A stretch of DNA of 64,000 nucleotides from Micromonospora echinofusca (GCF_900091445.1 NZ_LT607733.1:6938528-7002527), one strand, 5' to 3'; shown: positions 41,810-50,720, counted from the first letter of the stretch. Numbers and translations are program-made. The notes: generated from the letters alone by a model not told the origin.

Positions 41810-42351
41810 TGCGAGGCGTGATTCTCTACGGTCCGCCCGCATCAGGCAAGGACACAGTGACCGCAGAGTTGCAACGGCTCGACAGCCGATACCAGCAGTT
41901 CCGGCGCCTCAAAGTTGGATCGGGCCGCACCACGGGCTACCGGATGACCACCGACGCGGACTTAGCAGCACTGCGCGCCGCCGGCGATGTGGTGTGGGAG
42001 AACAGGCGGTACGGATCCGTCTACGTCGTCGACGCCCACGGTCTGCGCAGGCAGCTCCACGACGGCATCCCTGTAGTGCACCTCGGCCAGGTCGAGGCCG
42101 TTGATGCTGTACGCAACGCCTTCCCCCACGCTCGGTGGACCGTCGTCGCTCTCACATGTCCCCGAGACGTGGCGAAACGACGCCTTACGCAACGTCAAAC
42201 CGGCGACACCGCAGAACGCCTCAGAGTGTGGGATGAGACAGAGCCGCTGGCCCTGGCCGACCTCACCATCGACACATCGAAGGTGCCGGCAGACGTGGCA
42301 GCCGAGCTAGTCAGCAAAAACGTCCAGCGCAGGGAAGCCGTGGAGATCTAG
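41809..42351 (+). CDS. Guanylate-kinase-like P-loop protein, unit 1
   Basis: 180 residues. Walker A GPPASGKD at 8-15; LKVGSGRTTGYRMTTDADLAALRAAGDVVWENRRYGSVYVV aligns with the GMP-binding region of guanylate kinases (R, Y and E-x-x-x-YGS positions), and KRRLTQRQTGDTAERLRVW with the lid. Smaller and divergent, so the substrate may not be GMP. Coupled to the GntR-kinase gene: a two-kinase operon. Probably a nucleotide-responsive regulatory or host-modifying module. Confidence 0.75.
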   Translation: MRGVILYGPPASGKDTVTAELQRLDSRYQQFRRLKVGSGRTTGYRMTTDADLAALRAAGDVVWENRRYGSVYVVDAHGLRRQLHDGIPVVHLGQVEAVDAVRNAFPHARWTVVALTCPRDVAKRRLTQRQTGDTAERLRVWDETEPLALADLTIDTSKVPADVAAELVSKNVQRREAVEI

Positions 42352-42944
42352 GGGCGGCCAGCTGCCGTCGATGTGGTTCAAACTTTCTGTACGTCTTCAA
42401 GGCGGCCCTGAACGGGCCGCACGCGCCGCCGCCAGGGCGCGCGTCCGTCGCTCCGCTGGCGCTCCGACTCCGGCCACGCAACACGCCCGGCGGCTGGCGC
42501 GGAGGGCGGGTAGCCCGGTGGGCCGCCGGATGACGACAGGCAGTTGTCTGGTGGGGTGGCGGGGCCGGCAGCCGGCCGGGCCGCGCGGCCACGAGCCCGC
42601 GCGGCGTAGGAGAGCGCACGCCGGGTCCGCCGGCGGCTGCCGGGTCGGTGTGGGTTGCGGTTACTGCTGCCTCCGGCGGGGGCGCTCCGGCTCCAGGATG
42701 GCCGGGGGTCCGTCGGCGGCTTGCGGTCCGTGGGTGGTGGCGGTGGGGAGCCATCCCGCCAGCCGTCGACCCGGGCGAACCGAGCAGACCACCGCCCGAC
42801 CCGCCAGCGTCCGTACGAGCCGTCAAGGTTCGCTTGACGTGGCGGGCCGGGCGGGGGCCCGCTCCCCAGGAGGGCGGGTCGATGGCAGACGGGATGGCGG
42901 CAAGCAAGAGCTGACGCTGTCAGCCAACCGGGCGCGTGCCTTTA
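42352..42944. other. 593-bp non-coding region with operator and hairpins, unit 1
   Basis: Hairpin GCGGCCC/GGGCCGC (42402-42420) is a probable end of the kinase operon. Palindrome site 3 lies at 42822-42838, then hairpin GCGGGCC/GGCCCGC (42842-42862). A 10-codon frame (42882-42914, MADGMAASKS) follows an AGGAGG by 8 nt and overlaps GCTGAC/GTCAGC (42910-42924). No larger gene is convincing. Confidence 0.5.
42822..42838. promoter_or_regulatory. Palindrome GTCAAGG-N3-GCTTGAC, site 3 of unit 1
   Basis: The only intergenic member of the set, extended by one more pair (C...G at 42821/42839). Confidence 0.6.
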
Positions 42945-43691
42945 CTAGCCGACTTCGACCCCGGTCACCTGGAAGGAGCTATCTCCCACTAGGTCTTCAC
43001 GAGTTATCTTCTGTGGCCCACAGTATTCGATAAACGCGTCGTCGGAAATCTCTTGCAGTGGGCCATCCCAAGTTACAATCCCACGCACCCTCAGGAAGAT
43101 CAATTGGCCCACGAGGCTCGTAACGCTGAGTCTCTTGAAGTGCATGCTGCTAGCGCGCAAGCGCCTGAAGGTCATGGCCCCATTCCGGACATGGTTGACG
43201 AGGATTTGGCGGAGCTCGATGGTATCGGCCTCCCATGCTCCACTGATCTTGGAGTTGGTCAGGGCACGATCCACTGTGGGGGCAATCTCGGACCGTAGGG
43301 TGCTGAGCTGTGACTCCGTAACTCCGATTCGATGCGAGATAGTGCCAATTTCCTTCAGAATTTCCTCTCTTACAGCATCCAGCCTCTCCACGGGCCGACC
43401 CTCTTGACCTTCCGCTGATTCCATGCTTGAGGCTGGAATTTTTGCTCGCCAAACGTGGGCACGCATGTCTGTAACGGTATCTTTCATCATTGTGAAGGTG
43501 TCGGAGTACATCGTGCCGAACAGCGCTTCCAACCGCTTGACGCTAGCCGCGATCTCTTCCGCACTTCGTTGGGATCGCTGGGCCTCGCCGCTACTGAGCC
43601 GGTAGAAAACGATCGAGAGCCAGAGTGCGACGATGGCAAGGACCGTCGACACGGCGGCACTAAACAGATTCAAAACGTCCGTAATGTCCAA
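42945..43691 (-). CDS. Membrane-anchored coiled-coil cargo protein, unit 1
   Basis: 248 residues, no family recognised. One N-terminal transmembrane helix (about 8-30, LFSAAVSTVLAIVALWLSIVFY), then a long charged helical region (31-150, e.g. EEIAASVKRLEALFG, RLDAVREEILKEIGTISHRI) suggesting a coiled coil, and a C-terminal globular part (170-248). The lower GC content and use of A/T-ending codons, unlike its neighbours, mark recent acquisition. Its place in the cargo end of the element suggests an accessory, possibly defensive, role; unproven. Confidence 0.7.
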   Translation of the reverse strand: MDITDVLNLFSAAVSTVLAIVALWLSIVFYRLSSGEAQRSQRSAEEIAASVKRLEALFGTMYSDTFTMMKDTVTDMRAHVWRAKIPASSMESAEGQEGRPVERLDAVREEILKEIGTISHRIGVTESQLSTLRSEIAPTVDRALTNSKISGAWEADTIELRQILVNHVRNGAMTFRRLRASSMHFKRLSVTSLVGQLIFLRVRGIVTWDGPLQEISDDAFIEYCGPQKITREDLVGDSSFQVTGVEVG

Positions 43692-44294
43692 GTCTCCGCT
43701 TTCTGGCTATTGGCTTCGGCGGCTATCTTTTATCGCGACCGTGCCCGTATCGCCTACCGCTGTCGCTTATCTGACAGTGGCCGCCACATTTGAGTGCCGG
43801 CTACTGCTCAGCCATGCCGCTTCGCGGCCTAAAGGTTCAAGCCTCAGCTCACTCGAGTCCGTGCCCGATACAGCGGTCAACATCGGCTACCGGAGGTCCG
43901 CCGCAGCGCTGAGCCGGGTCGCCCAGGCGTCCACGACCAGCCGGCACCAGGACCAAGGACCGCGACTCAACCCGATTCCCAAGCTGACCGTCACCAAGAC
44001 CGGAGGATCGGCTTGGGTGACCAACTGGGTGACGATGGGCACGAGCAACGCCGGACGCCCACGGACTGCGGTGGACCGTTCAGGCAGCTCAGCCCTGCTG
44101 CTGGCGCAGCTGATCGACGGCTAACGGTTCCTTCACACCGAAGCCGTCACCCTCCCGAATGCCCGGGCCGCGCTCTAGGATGATCTGCCCGCAGGGCGGC
44201 GACGACGGTTGCGGCCAAGTCAGATGAGGCAGGACGAGCATCAGGGTGCTGATGCGGAGCTACGCCGGAAGCGACACGTGAGGAGACCGTAAAA
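43692..44294. other. 603-bp spacer between cargo genes, unit 1
   Basis: Divergent control region of the two cargo genes. An open frame on the plus strand (ending at 44,124) has no ribosome site or recognisable family. AGGAGA at 44281-44286 is the ribosome site of the next gene. Otherwise nothing seen. Confidence 0.4.
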
Positions 44295-45467
44295 GTGGCC
44301 GGATCGCTGCGAGAGCCGCTCAACCCGGAACAGGAACACCTGATCCGGGTCATCTTCGAGCAGTTCGACCGGGTCGGCGAGTGGCCGATCTGGCAGTACG
44401 TCGACCTGACGCTCGAGTCCCGGTTCGGCGTGGACAACGCTGCCGACGTCCTTGCATCGCTCCCGAGCGTCGGGGAGCGGAGCCCGACGTCATTGAGCTA
44501 TGGGCTGACGTGGCGTCAAGACTCCTACGCGCCGGTCCGGCTGGATGTGCCGATCGCGCTCACCGTCGCCGGCCTGCGGTACGTGCCGGAGGCGGAGCCT
44601 CTTCTCCGGTCGTTCATAACCACAATCCGGCACTTCGTCGACCGGAAGCGAAACCTCGTCCCGTCCCCGACCAAGGTCGTCGAGGCCACGGTGACCAGCG
44701 CAGAGATCAGGAACGAACTGTCGACCGCTAGCATCGGCACCGGCGCGGCCCCACCTCCGGAGGCACCGATGCGCAAGCTCCGCCAGCTGCTCGCCCACGA
44801 GCCATTCCTATATTCCGTTGTGCACAAGCCTGACCCGGCGAAAGAGGAGTGGACGGTCCGGGTGCCGGCGGTGCTGCGCGCCTACCGCGGCTTGGTCTCA
44901 ATCGATGATTACCTCGACCGCGTCATTGAGCAGGTAGCGCCACCCGGTCCGCCGAGCGTGCCACTGTCATTTGGTGCGCTCGACATTCCGTATGCGGTCG
45001 GCTACCTCGATGCCGTGTGGAGGTACCGGACTGGGTCACACCTGTTCGTGAACCTCGACCCTGCAAGTGTCGCCCGCCTCACCCAGGAATGCGGTAGCGA
45101 GGAGGAGTTCAACTCCCTGATGAGCGCACTGGCGGACGTACTGGGCCAGGTTGTCAAGCCTGGGCAGTCTTCACCTCCGCAGCGCGGGGCGCTCGAAGCC
45201 GTCCGGGACCACCTCTCAGCAGTCCTTGACGTCGAGGCGGCGGATCGGGTCGCTGCCGCGATCGGAACGCTCATCCACCTGCGTCGCCTCCGCGTCAGTG
45301 CCCAGCACGGTGACGCCCGGCACCGCGCAGTGACGGCATTCCAGCAGATCGGCCTGGCATTTCCGCCCGTGAGTTGGCAAGCAGCCTGGGCGCACGTCGC
45401 CGTTACGGCTAAGGGCGCCCTGGACGTGCTACGTGAAGAGATCCACGTCGGCCTACCCTCAGTCTAA
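44295..45467 (+). CDS. 390-residue cargo protein with possible HEPN-like C-terminus, unit 1
   Basis: Starts at GTG 44295. No family is recognised with certainty. The N-terminal part (FEQFDRVGEWPIWQYVDLTLE, SYGLTW) looks like a mixed alpha/beta domain; the C-terminal third is helical and contains LRVSAQHGDARHRAVTAF at about 333-350, with R-x4-H (RVSAQH), the pattern of HEPN RNases found in abortive-infection proteins. It ends 157 bp before the att core. A phage-defence function is a reasonable hypothesis, not a conclusion. Confidence 0.7.
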   Translation: MAGSLREPLNPEQEHLIRVIFEQFDRVGEWPIWQYVDLTLESRFGVDNAADVLASLPSVGERSPTSLSYGLTWRQDSYAPVRLDVPIALTVAGLRYVPEAEPLLRSFITTIRHFVDRKRNLVPSPTKVVEATVTSAEIRNELSTASIGTGAAPPPEAPMRKLRQLLAHEPFLYSVVHKPDPAKEEWTVRVPAVLRAYRGLVSIDDYLDRVIEQVAPPGPPSVPLSFGALDIPYAVGYLDAVWRYRTGSHLFVNLDPASVARLTQECGSEEEFNSLMSALADVLGQVVKPGQSSPPQRGALEAVRDHLSAVLDVEAADRVAAAIGTLIHLRRLRVSAQHGDARHRAVTAFQQIGLAFPPVSWQAAWAHVAVTAKGALDVLREEIHVGLPSV

Positions 45468-45509
45468 AGTCACTGGCGGCGTGGCCGGTCACGGGCAAGA
45501 GGCGGCTAT

Positions 45510-45531
45510 TGACAGCAACGGTGACAGCAAC
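45510..45531 (+). repeat. Arm-type repeats, right end of unit 1
   Basis: TGACAGCAAC at 45510-45519 and 45522-45531, same 12-bp spacing and orientation as at the left end, about 94 bp from the att core. Confidence 0.55.
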
Positions 45532-45624
45532 CGCCGGGGACGAAGACGGCCGTCGGCGGCCGAGCGCAGACCGTCGCCCGAAGTCGCGAACGCGGACGGA
45601 CACTGCCGGACGACGCGCCCAGAA

Positions 45625-45670
45625 CTTGTAAGCGAGATGTCGCCGGTTCGATCCCGGCCGGGGGCTCCAA
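45625..45670 (+). repeat. Internal att site between the two AICE units
   Basis: Exact 46-bp att core at the unit junction; it includes only the tRNA 3' half and is not a functional tRNA. It corresponds to an attP-type junction (right end of unit 1 joined to left end of unit 2). Confidence 0.9.
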
Positions 45671-45715
45671 TTCCATCAGGCGTTCTGCGACGGGCGCTGG
45701 CGCGAGCCGCCCGGT

Positions 45716-45737
45716 TGACAGCAACGCTGACAGCAAC
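45716..45737 (+). repeat. Arm-type repeats, left end of unit 2
   Basis: TGACAGCAAC pair at 45716-45725 and 45728-45737. Confidence 0.55.
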
Positions 45738-45742
45738 CGGGG

Positions 45743-46984
45743 TCACGACAGCCGTCCGTCGAGCTTGCCGAGCGCCTGGCGCATCGCGTCGAGGTTGGCG
45801 TGAGCGTAGACCTTGAGCGTGACCTTGACGTCGGCGTGCCGGGCGATGGCCTGCACGACGTGCGGCGGGACGCCCAGCTCCATCAGCAGCGACACGACGG
45901 TGTGCCGCAGGTCGTGCAGACGAACACCGGGCAGGCCGGCGCCCTCCCGCAGTCGGGCGAACGAACGACTGAGGTTGGTGGGCTCCATCGGGGTGCCCCG
46001 TTCCGAGGGAAAGACGAGGTCGTGGTCTTCCCACACCTCGGCGAGCGTGGCCCGTTCGTTCTGCTGCCGTTCCTGATGTTCTAAGAGGGCGAGCCAGGTG
46101 ACCTCGGGCAGAGGAAGCACCGCCTCCGAGTCTTCGGTCTTGGCGTCCAGGACGTGGAGCTTCCCGGCAACGCGCTGCACGGTCTGTTGAACGCGAAGCG
46201 TCCCTTCGTCCAGGTCAACATCCGACCAGCGAAGGCCGACTAGCTCACCGCGTCTAAGCCCCATCGTGGCGGCCACGACGTAGAGCGCGTGCAGGCGGTG
46301 ACCAGCGGAGGCGGCGAGGATCTTACGCACCTGATCCACGGAAAGGCCCTTGCCGACCTTGTACCGGGGCGCGGGCACCCGGACCAGTTTGGCGACGTTG
46401 CGCGACACCAACTCCTCCCGCATCGCGTGTTGGAGCGCGTTGCGGAGCACCGCGTGCACGAACTGGATCTGACGGGCGCTCGGGTAGCGCTGGCAGCACC
46501 GGCCGACCGAGCAGCACCGGCGGTCAGCCGGCCGGATCTTGTCGAGACCGTTGGTGCAGCAGAGGCACTTGCGGCGGAAATCGTCCATGAACGCCTTGAC
46601 GTGTTGGACCTGCAACCCATCGAGCCGTTTGGTGCCGAGGGCCGGGATCAGGTGCAGTCGTACGGCGCTTTCGTATCCGCGTGCCGTGGTTGGCTTCAGG
46701 TCGGTGACGTACGCGGACAGCCAGTAGGGCAGATAGTCAGCGAGCTTCCAGGCCCGGTCCGGTACGGGGATGCCGCGTTGGGACTTGGCTTTCAGCTCGA
46801 TGAGCTTGGCGTGAGCTTCTTCCCAGGTCGCCCCGTAGACGAACTTGCGTTTGCGGGTGCCGTCGGTGGTGAGGACGTACGCTCCGCCGACCCAGCGGCC
46901 GTCACTGGAGCGCTGGTAGATGGAGCCTTCGCCGTTGGGGTTGCGGCGGGCGGTGGGCTGGCGTGGCTTAGGTTGCTTGGGCAT
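45743..46984 (-). CDS. int: AICE tyrosine integrase, unit 2
   Basis: Second int, 413 residues, all catalytic residues retained. It reads toward the internal att site, so either copy could act on any of the three att sites. Confidence 0.92.
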   Translation of the reverse strand: MPKQPKPRQPTARRNPNGEGSIYQRSSDGRWVGGAYVLTTDGTRKRKFVYGATWEEAHAKLIELKAKSQRGIPVPDRAWKLADYLPYWLSAYVTDLKPTTARGYESAVRLHLIPALGTKRLDGLQVQHVKAFMDDFRRKCLCCTNGLDKIRPADRRCCSVGRCCQRYPSARQIQFVHAVLRNALQHAMREELVSRNVAKLVRVPAPRYKVGKGLSVDQVRKILAASAGHRLHALYVVAATMGLRRGELVGLRWSDVDLDEGTLRVQQTVQRVAGKLHVLDAKTEDSEAVLPLPEVTWLALLEHQERQQNERATLAEVWEDHDLVFPSERGTPMEPTNLSRSFARLREGAGLPGVRLHDLRHTVVSLLMELGVPPHVVQAIARHADVKVTLKVYAHANLDAMRQALGKLDGRLS

Positions 46985-47181
46985 CAGGCGGCTTCTTCCG
47001 TGAGTGTGGTGATGACCTCGTCGATGGCGGCGGCGGGGATGAGTCGACGGCTGCCGACCTTGAAAGAGCGAAGCCGGCCGGAGCGGATGAGCTCGTAGAC
47101 GAGCGAGCGGCCGATGCCGAGCGCTCGGGCGGCTTCCTCGACGCGCAGCACGCGAGGAGTGATCAGAGTGGGCGAGTCCAA
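46984..47181 (-). CDS. xis: AICE excisionase, unit 2
   Basis: Second 65-residue MerR-type excisionase, coupled to the unit 2 int by TGATG. Confidence 0.9.
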   Translation of the reverse strand: MDSPTLITPRVLRVEEAARALGIGRSLVYELIRSGRLRSFKVGSRRLIPAAAIDEVITTLTEEAA

Positions 47182-47214
47182 CGGTGGGCCTTCCTCGTGC
47201 GACGGGGACCGGGG

Positions 47215-48993
47215 TCACGCTGCGGCGAGTGCCGCGTCAGCGGGTGTGGTGGCGAGTTCGTGGGCGAGTTCTTCGCGGCCGGTGGCTTGTCGTTCGCGGG
47301 CCATGGCGGCGGCGGTGTTGGCGAGGAGGGCGTCTCCGGTGGTGTGCCAGCCGACGCCAGCGAAGGTGAGGGTGCCGACGATGAGGGTGGTGTCGTCGTT
47401 GTGGTGCTCGTCGACGAGCTGCCGGCCGGGGTGCTCGTGGTCCTGGTCCTCGTGCCGGCGGAAGGCCACACGGGTGTCGCGCAGGAGTTGGAAGGTGACG
47501 GAGTAGCGGCGGGCTTTGGTGAGGAAGTGGCCGCCGAAGCCGAGCATGTGCGCCCAGCGGCGTAGCCGGGCATAAGGGTTGGCCGTGGCTGGTTTCGTCG
47601 ATTCGGTGTCAAGGCTGGCTTGACGGTCGGCGACGCAGACGGGGCAGGCGGCGTAGCGGGTGTGGGTGCCGCAGTCGGGGCATTCCCAGGGCTGGACGAA
47701 GCCGGGCCGGGGCCGAGGGTCGCGGGGCCGGTTGAGCAGCGGCGTGGGGGTGCCGGTGGGTCGGCCGATGCGCCAGCAGGCGTCGATGAGGCGGGCGGTG
47801 TGGTCGCCGTCGGGGTCGGCGTAGTCGCCGATGGTGTCGGCGGTGAGCCTGACGGAGCGGTGCCCGGTTACCTCGGTGCTTTTGGTGGCGTACTTGGCAA
47901 GGTAGCCGGCGACCATGCTGTCGGTGACCTCACCGCCTCCGGTCAGGGTGATGGGGCGGATGTCGAGCTGCTCGCCCCAGGCGATCGGCCAGCCGTCGGG
48001 CCGGTCGGGGTGGCCGGGGGTGGCGAAGGCGACGTGTGCGGCGTGCCGGAGGGCGTCTTCCAGGTCGGCGACGGTGAACCCGGCCGGGGGCGGGATGACG
48101 GCGGTGGGGTCGGTGGGGTGGACGCCGTCGAGGCGCACCAGGGCGTGAAAGTGCACCGCTGCCCGTGCTTGGAACTCGGCGGCTTTCCCATGCGAGAGCC
48201 GGACGGGTGGGACGGTGCGGGTGTTGCCTCTGGCGGTGACGACCTCGACGCGGGGAATGCCCCGGCGACGCGCCAGCTTCGCCAGCCACCGTTCCGCGGC
48301 TTGCTTGGTCCGGTGCCACAGCTCACCGGAGTAGAGGTTCCAGACGACCTGGTGGTCATGGTCGTAGCAGTCCAGACAGAGCGGCTGGCCGAGCACGGTG
48401 TCGTCGGGTGCGTGGCGGGCCCAGCACACGGCGGGACGGCCGTGGGGGCAGTGGCCGGCGTCGCGGCGGGCGTGGCAGGGCTCGGGTCGGCAGTCGCAGC
48501 GTTTCCGGTTGCCGCAGGTGTGCCGCTTGACCGCGCGGGCGTGGACCGGCCCGAAGGAGGGGGCGGTGAAGGTGGCGAACACGGCCGGGTGCGTCGCGAC
48601 GGTTTCGGGGACGCCCTTCCCGCCGACGAGGCCGGCGCGTAGGAGTTGGTAGGCGTCGCGTTGGTAAGTCTGCGCGCAGGACGGGCAGACGGTGGCGCGT
48701 CGGTTGCCGCAGGCGGTGTAGATGGCGGCGTCGGGCATGGTGTCGGTGTGCCGCTGGTCGAGCACGCGCCCGGTGCTTTGCTCGATGGTGAGGAGTTGGC
48801 CGGCGAGGCGGACGGGGCGGGTGCAGCCGGCGGCGGCGCGGACGTGCTCGATCCATCCGAAGTAGTCCGGCCGGGTGGCGCGGGCGAAGGCGGACCCAGC
48901 GGCGGTGTAGGCGTAGACGGGCGGGACGTCGGCGTTCGAGCCCACACCCCGGGCCATGGTGGTCCGGGGTGTGAGGTCCAGCGTCGACGCCAT
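47215..48993 (-). CDS. repSA: Rolling-circle replication initiator, unit 2
   Basis: Second 592-residue HUH initiator, HFH and YLAKYATK motifs intact; palindrome site 1 lies at 47608-47624 in its 3' part. Confidence 0.85.
   Translation of the reverse strand: MASTLDLTPRTTMARGVGSNADVPPVYAYTAAGSAFARATRPDYFGWIEHVRAAAGCTRPVRLAGQLLTIEQSTGRVLDQRHTDTMPDAAIYTACGNRRATVCPSCAQTYQRDAYQLLRAGLVGGKGVPETVATHPAVFATFTAPSFGPVHARAVKRHTCGNRKRCDCRPEPCHARRDAGHCPHGRPAVCWARHAPDDTVLGQPLCLDCYDHDHQVVWNLYSGELWHRTKQAAERWLAKLARRRGIPRVEVVTARGNTRTVPPVRLSHGKAAEFQARAAVHFHALVRLDGVHPTDPTAVIPPPAGFTVADLEDALRHAAHVAFATPGHPDRPDGWPIAWGEQLDIRPITLTGGGEVTDSMVAGYLAKYATKSTEVTGHRSVRLTADTIGDYADPDGDHTARLIDACWRIGRPTGTPTPLLNRPRDPRPRPGFVQPWECPDCGTHTRYAACPVCVADRQASLDTESTKPATANPYARLRRWAHMLGFGGHFLTKARRYSVTFQLLRDTRVAFRRHEDQDHEHPGRQLVDEHHNDDTTLIVGTLTFAGVGWHTTGDALLANTAAAMARERQATGREELAHELATTPADAALAAA
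47608..47624. promoter_or_regulatory. Palindrome GTCAAGG-N3-GCTTGAC, site 1 of unit 2
   Basis: Same sequence and position in rep as in unit 1. Confidence 0.6.
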
Positions 48994-49262
48994 CAGGCCG
49001 ACACCTCAGGGGTGAGGGTGCGGGTGGTGATGGTGCGTTCGGTGACGATGACCCGGCAGGCGCCGCATTGGCGCGTGGCCGGCTCGTGCCGATGACACGG
49101 GATTTGGGTGGTGGTGTTGCCGCAGCGGATGGTGACCGGTGCGCGGCAGGGTCCGCCGGGGATGACGTCGACGAGGGTCCGGCGGATGTCGTACGGGTGC
49201 CCGTCAGGGTTGGCGGGGCAGGTGTGGATGGTCTGTTCGATGTCGACGAGGTGGATGGTCAT
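48993..49262 (-). CDS. Small Cys-rich AICE protein, unit 2
   Basis: Second copy of the 89-residue Cys/His-rich protein, with the same overlaps to rep and the DUF2637 gene. Confidence 0.75.
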   Translation of the reverse strand: MTIHLVDIEQTIHTCPANPDGHPYDIRRTLVDVIPGGPCRAPVTIRCGNTTTQIPCHRHEPATRQCGACRVIVTERTITTRTLTPEVSA

Positions 49263-50047
49263 CGGGCACTCCGGGCGAGGACGAGGAGTTGTCCGGCGAC
49301 GGCCGGGGCGACGTCGAGCCGGTCGGCCAGCTCGGCGGGGGTGATGGGTGCTCCGGTGGACTGTTCGTGCTGCACGGCCGCGAAGCGCGCCATGGGCAGC
49401 AGGTGGGCAGGGACGTCGACCGGCTCAAGGGCCGGCGCGGTGACGGGCTCCGGTTCCGGCTCAACAGCCGGCGTGACGGTCGGCTCAGCAGCCGGGGCCG
49501 GCTGGGCGGCCGGGGTTGGGGTCGGTTCGGGTGCGGGGGTGATGGCCGGCGGTGCCGGTTCGGTGGTGACCTGCTCGGCCATTTGGACGCGGATTGGTTC
49601 GACCTGCTCGACCGGCTTGACGGCCGGTGTGGTGGCCGCCGAGGTGGCGGGGGTGGGGGCGAGGACGAGTTTGACCAGGGCCATGAAGGCGAGGGCGGGG
49701 ACGGCGGACAGGAGCCACCCGGACGGGCCGGGTTTGGCGACCGCCAACTGTGCGGCGAGGGAGAGGCCGGCGGCGGCGATGAGCAGGAACAGCGGGTAGC
49801 CGATGGGTGCACCGGTGCGGCGGCGTCGGCGGATGGTGAGTAGGGCGGCGATGGGGACGAGTTCGGAGATGACGGCGTTGGCCCAGCCGAACCACTGCCC
49901 GGTTCCGGCGGGGGAGTTGGCGAGGGTCCAGTCTTTGACGTGGGTGAAAGAAGCGGCTCCGGCGAAGCCGGCAACAACGAGGAGGATGAGGACCAGGACG
50001 ACACCCTCGACGCGGGTCGCCCGGTTGGTCGGAGTCTTAGCAGGCAT
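49259..50047 (-). CDS. DUF2637 membrane protein, unit 2
   Basis: Second copy, 262 residues: four membrane helices, Pro-rich linker, HTH-like tail. Confidence 0.75.
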   Translation of the reverse strand: MPAKTPTNRATRVEGVVLVLILLVVAGFAGAASFTHVKDWTLANSPAGTGQWFGWANAVISELVPIAALLTIRRRRRTGAPIGYPLFLLIAAAGLSLAAQLAVAKPGPSGWLLSAVPALAFMALVKLVLAPTPATSAATTPAVKPVEQVEPIRVQMAEQVTTEPAPPAITPAPEPTPTPAAQPAPAAEPTVTPAVEPEPEPVTAPALEPVDVPAHLLPMARFAAVQHEQSTGAPITPAELADRLDVAPAVAGQLLVLARSAR

Positions 50048-50424
50048 CAGTGGCCTCCGTGGCAGTCGAGGCAGCAGCCGTAGCGGCGGGGGATGTAGTA
50101 GGGCTGGACCAGCCCGCAGACCCGGCAGGTCCGCCGGGCACGCAACGCTTTGGCGATGGCCTCCCGCTGGGCGGGGGTGGCGACGCGTTTGGGTGCGGCG
50201 AGGTCGAGGCGGTAGAGGTAGGCGACGCGCTTGCCGCGCCGCCAGAGGATCTGCGCGACCGGGTCATTGCCGCCCGGACGAAGGCCGACGGCGCGCAGTT
50301 GCCGGCGGGTGGCCAGCCCGTCAGGGGCGGACTGGAAAGGGAAGGTGGGGAACCCGTAGCGGGTGCCGGCCGGGTCGTAGAAGCGGCGGGCCAGGCCGGT
50401 GGGAATGTCGGTGAGGGTGGTCAT
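50047..50424 (-). CDS. RRQRL-motif zinc-binding protein, unit 2
   Basis: Second copy, 125 residues, with RRQLRAVGLRPGG and the four-Cys site. Confidence 0.85.
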   Translation of the reverse strand: MTTLTDIPTGLARRFYDPAGTRYGFPTFPFQSAPDGLATRRQLRAVGLRPGGNDPVAQILWRRGKRVAYLYRLDLAAPKRVATPAQREAIAKALRARRTCRVCGLVQPYYIPRRYGCCLDCHGGH

Positions 50425-50720
50425 GGCCGGTCTCCCCAGCGCTGCTGGGCGGCCTGGCGGGAAATGCCGAGCCGTTGACCGATCTCGGCCCAGGAGTAGC
50501 CGAAGGCCCGCAGGCCGATCACGGCGTCGGTGATGGCTTGATCGAGGTTGGCCGAGAGTGCGACGAGGTCGCGGAGGGCTTCGACGTCGCCGGTGGCGAC
50601 GCGGCGGCCGTGGGCGCGGATGATGCGGCGGGTGAAGGCGGCGAATTCGTCGTTCTCGACGACCTCCCGACGTCGCTGCGCGGGACGAACGGGCGTCAAG
50701 GTGTGCTTGACAGTGCTCAT
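50421..50720 (-). CDS. HTH DNA-binding protein, unit 2
   Basis: Second copy, 99 residues, start ATG 50720; palindrome site 2 overlaps its first codons at 50695-50711. Confidence 0.8.
   Translation of the reverse strand: MSTVKHTLTPVRPAQRRREVVENDEFAAFTRRIIRAHGRRVATGDVEALRDLVALSANLDQAITDAVIGLRAFGYSWAEIGQRLGISRQAAQQRWGDRP
50695..50711. promoter_or_regulatory. Palindrome GTCAAGG-N3-GCTTGAC, site 2 of unit 2
   Basis: Over the start of the unit 2 HTH gene. Confidence 0.6.

Larger units (their letters stand above)
32490..45624. mobile_element. Integrated AICE, unit 1
   Basis: 13,135-bp actinomycete integrative and conjugative element of the pSAM2 class at the 3' end of tRNA-Thr(TGT). Diagnostic modules: tyrosine integrase and excisionase adjacent to att, a rolling-circle replication initiator, an FtsK/TraB-like translocase and SCO3933/GntR-type regulators; cargo lies at the far end. 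It is bounded by the 46-bp att repeat and followed directly by an identical unit. Confidence 0.93.

Noticed and set aside
43633..44124. 163-residue plus-strand frame in the cargo spacer
   Set aside because: Begins antisense within the coiled-coil gene, no ribosome site, no family; kept only as part of the spacer description.
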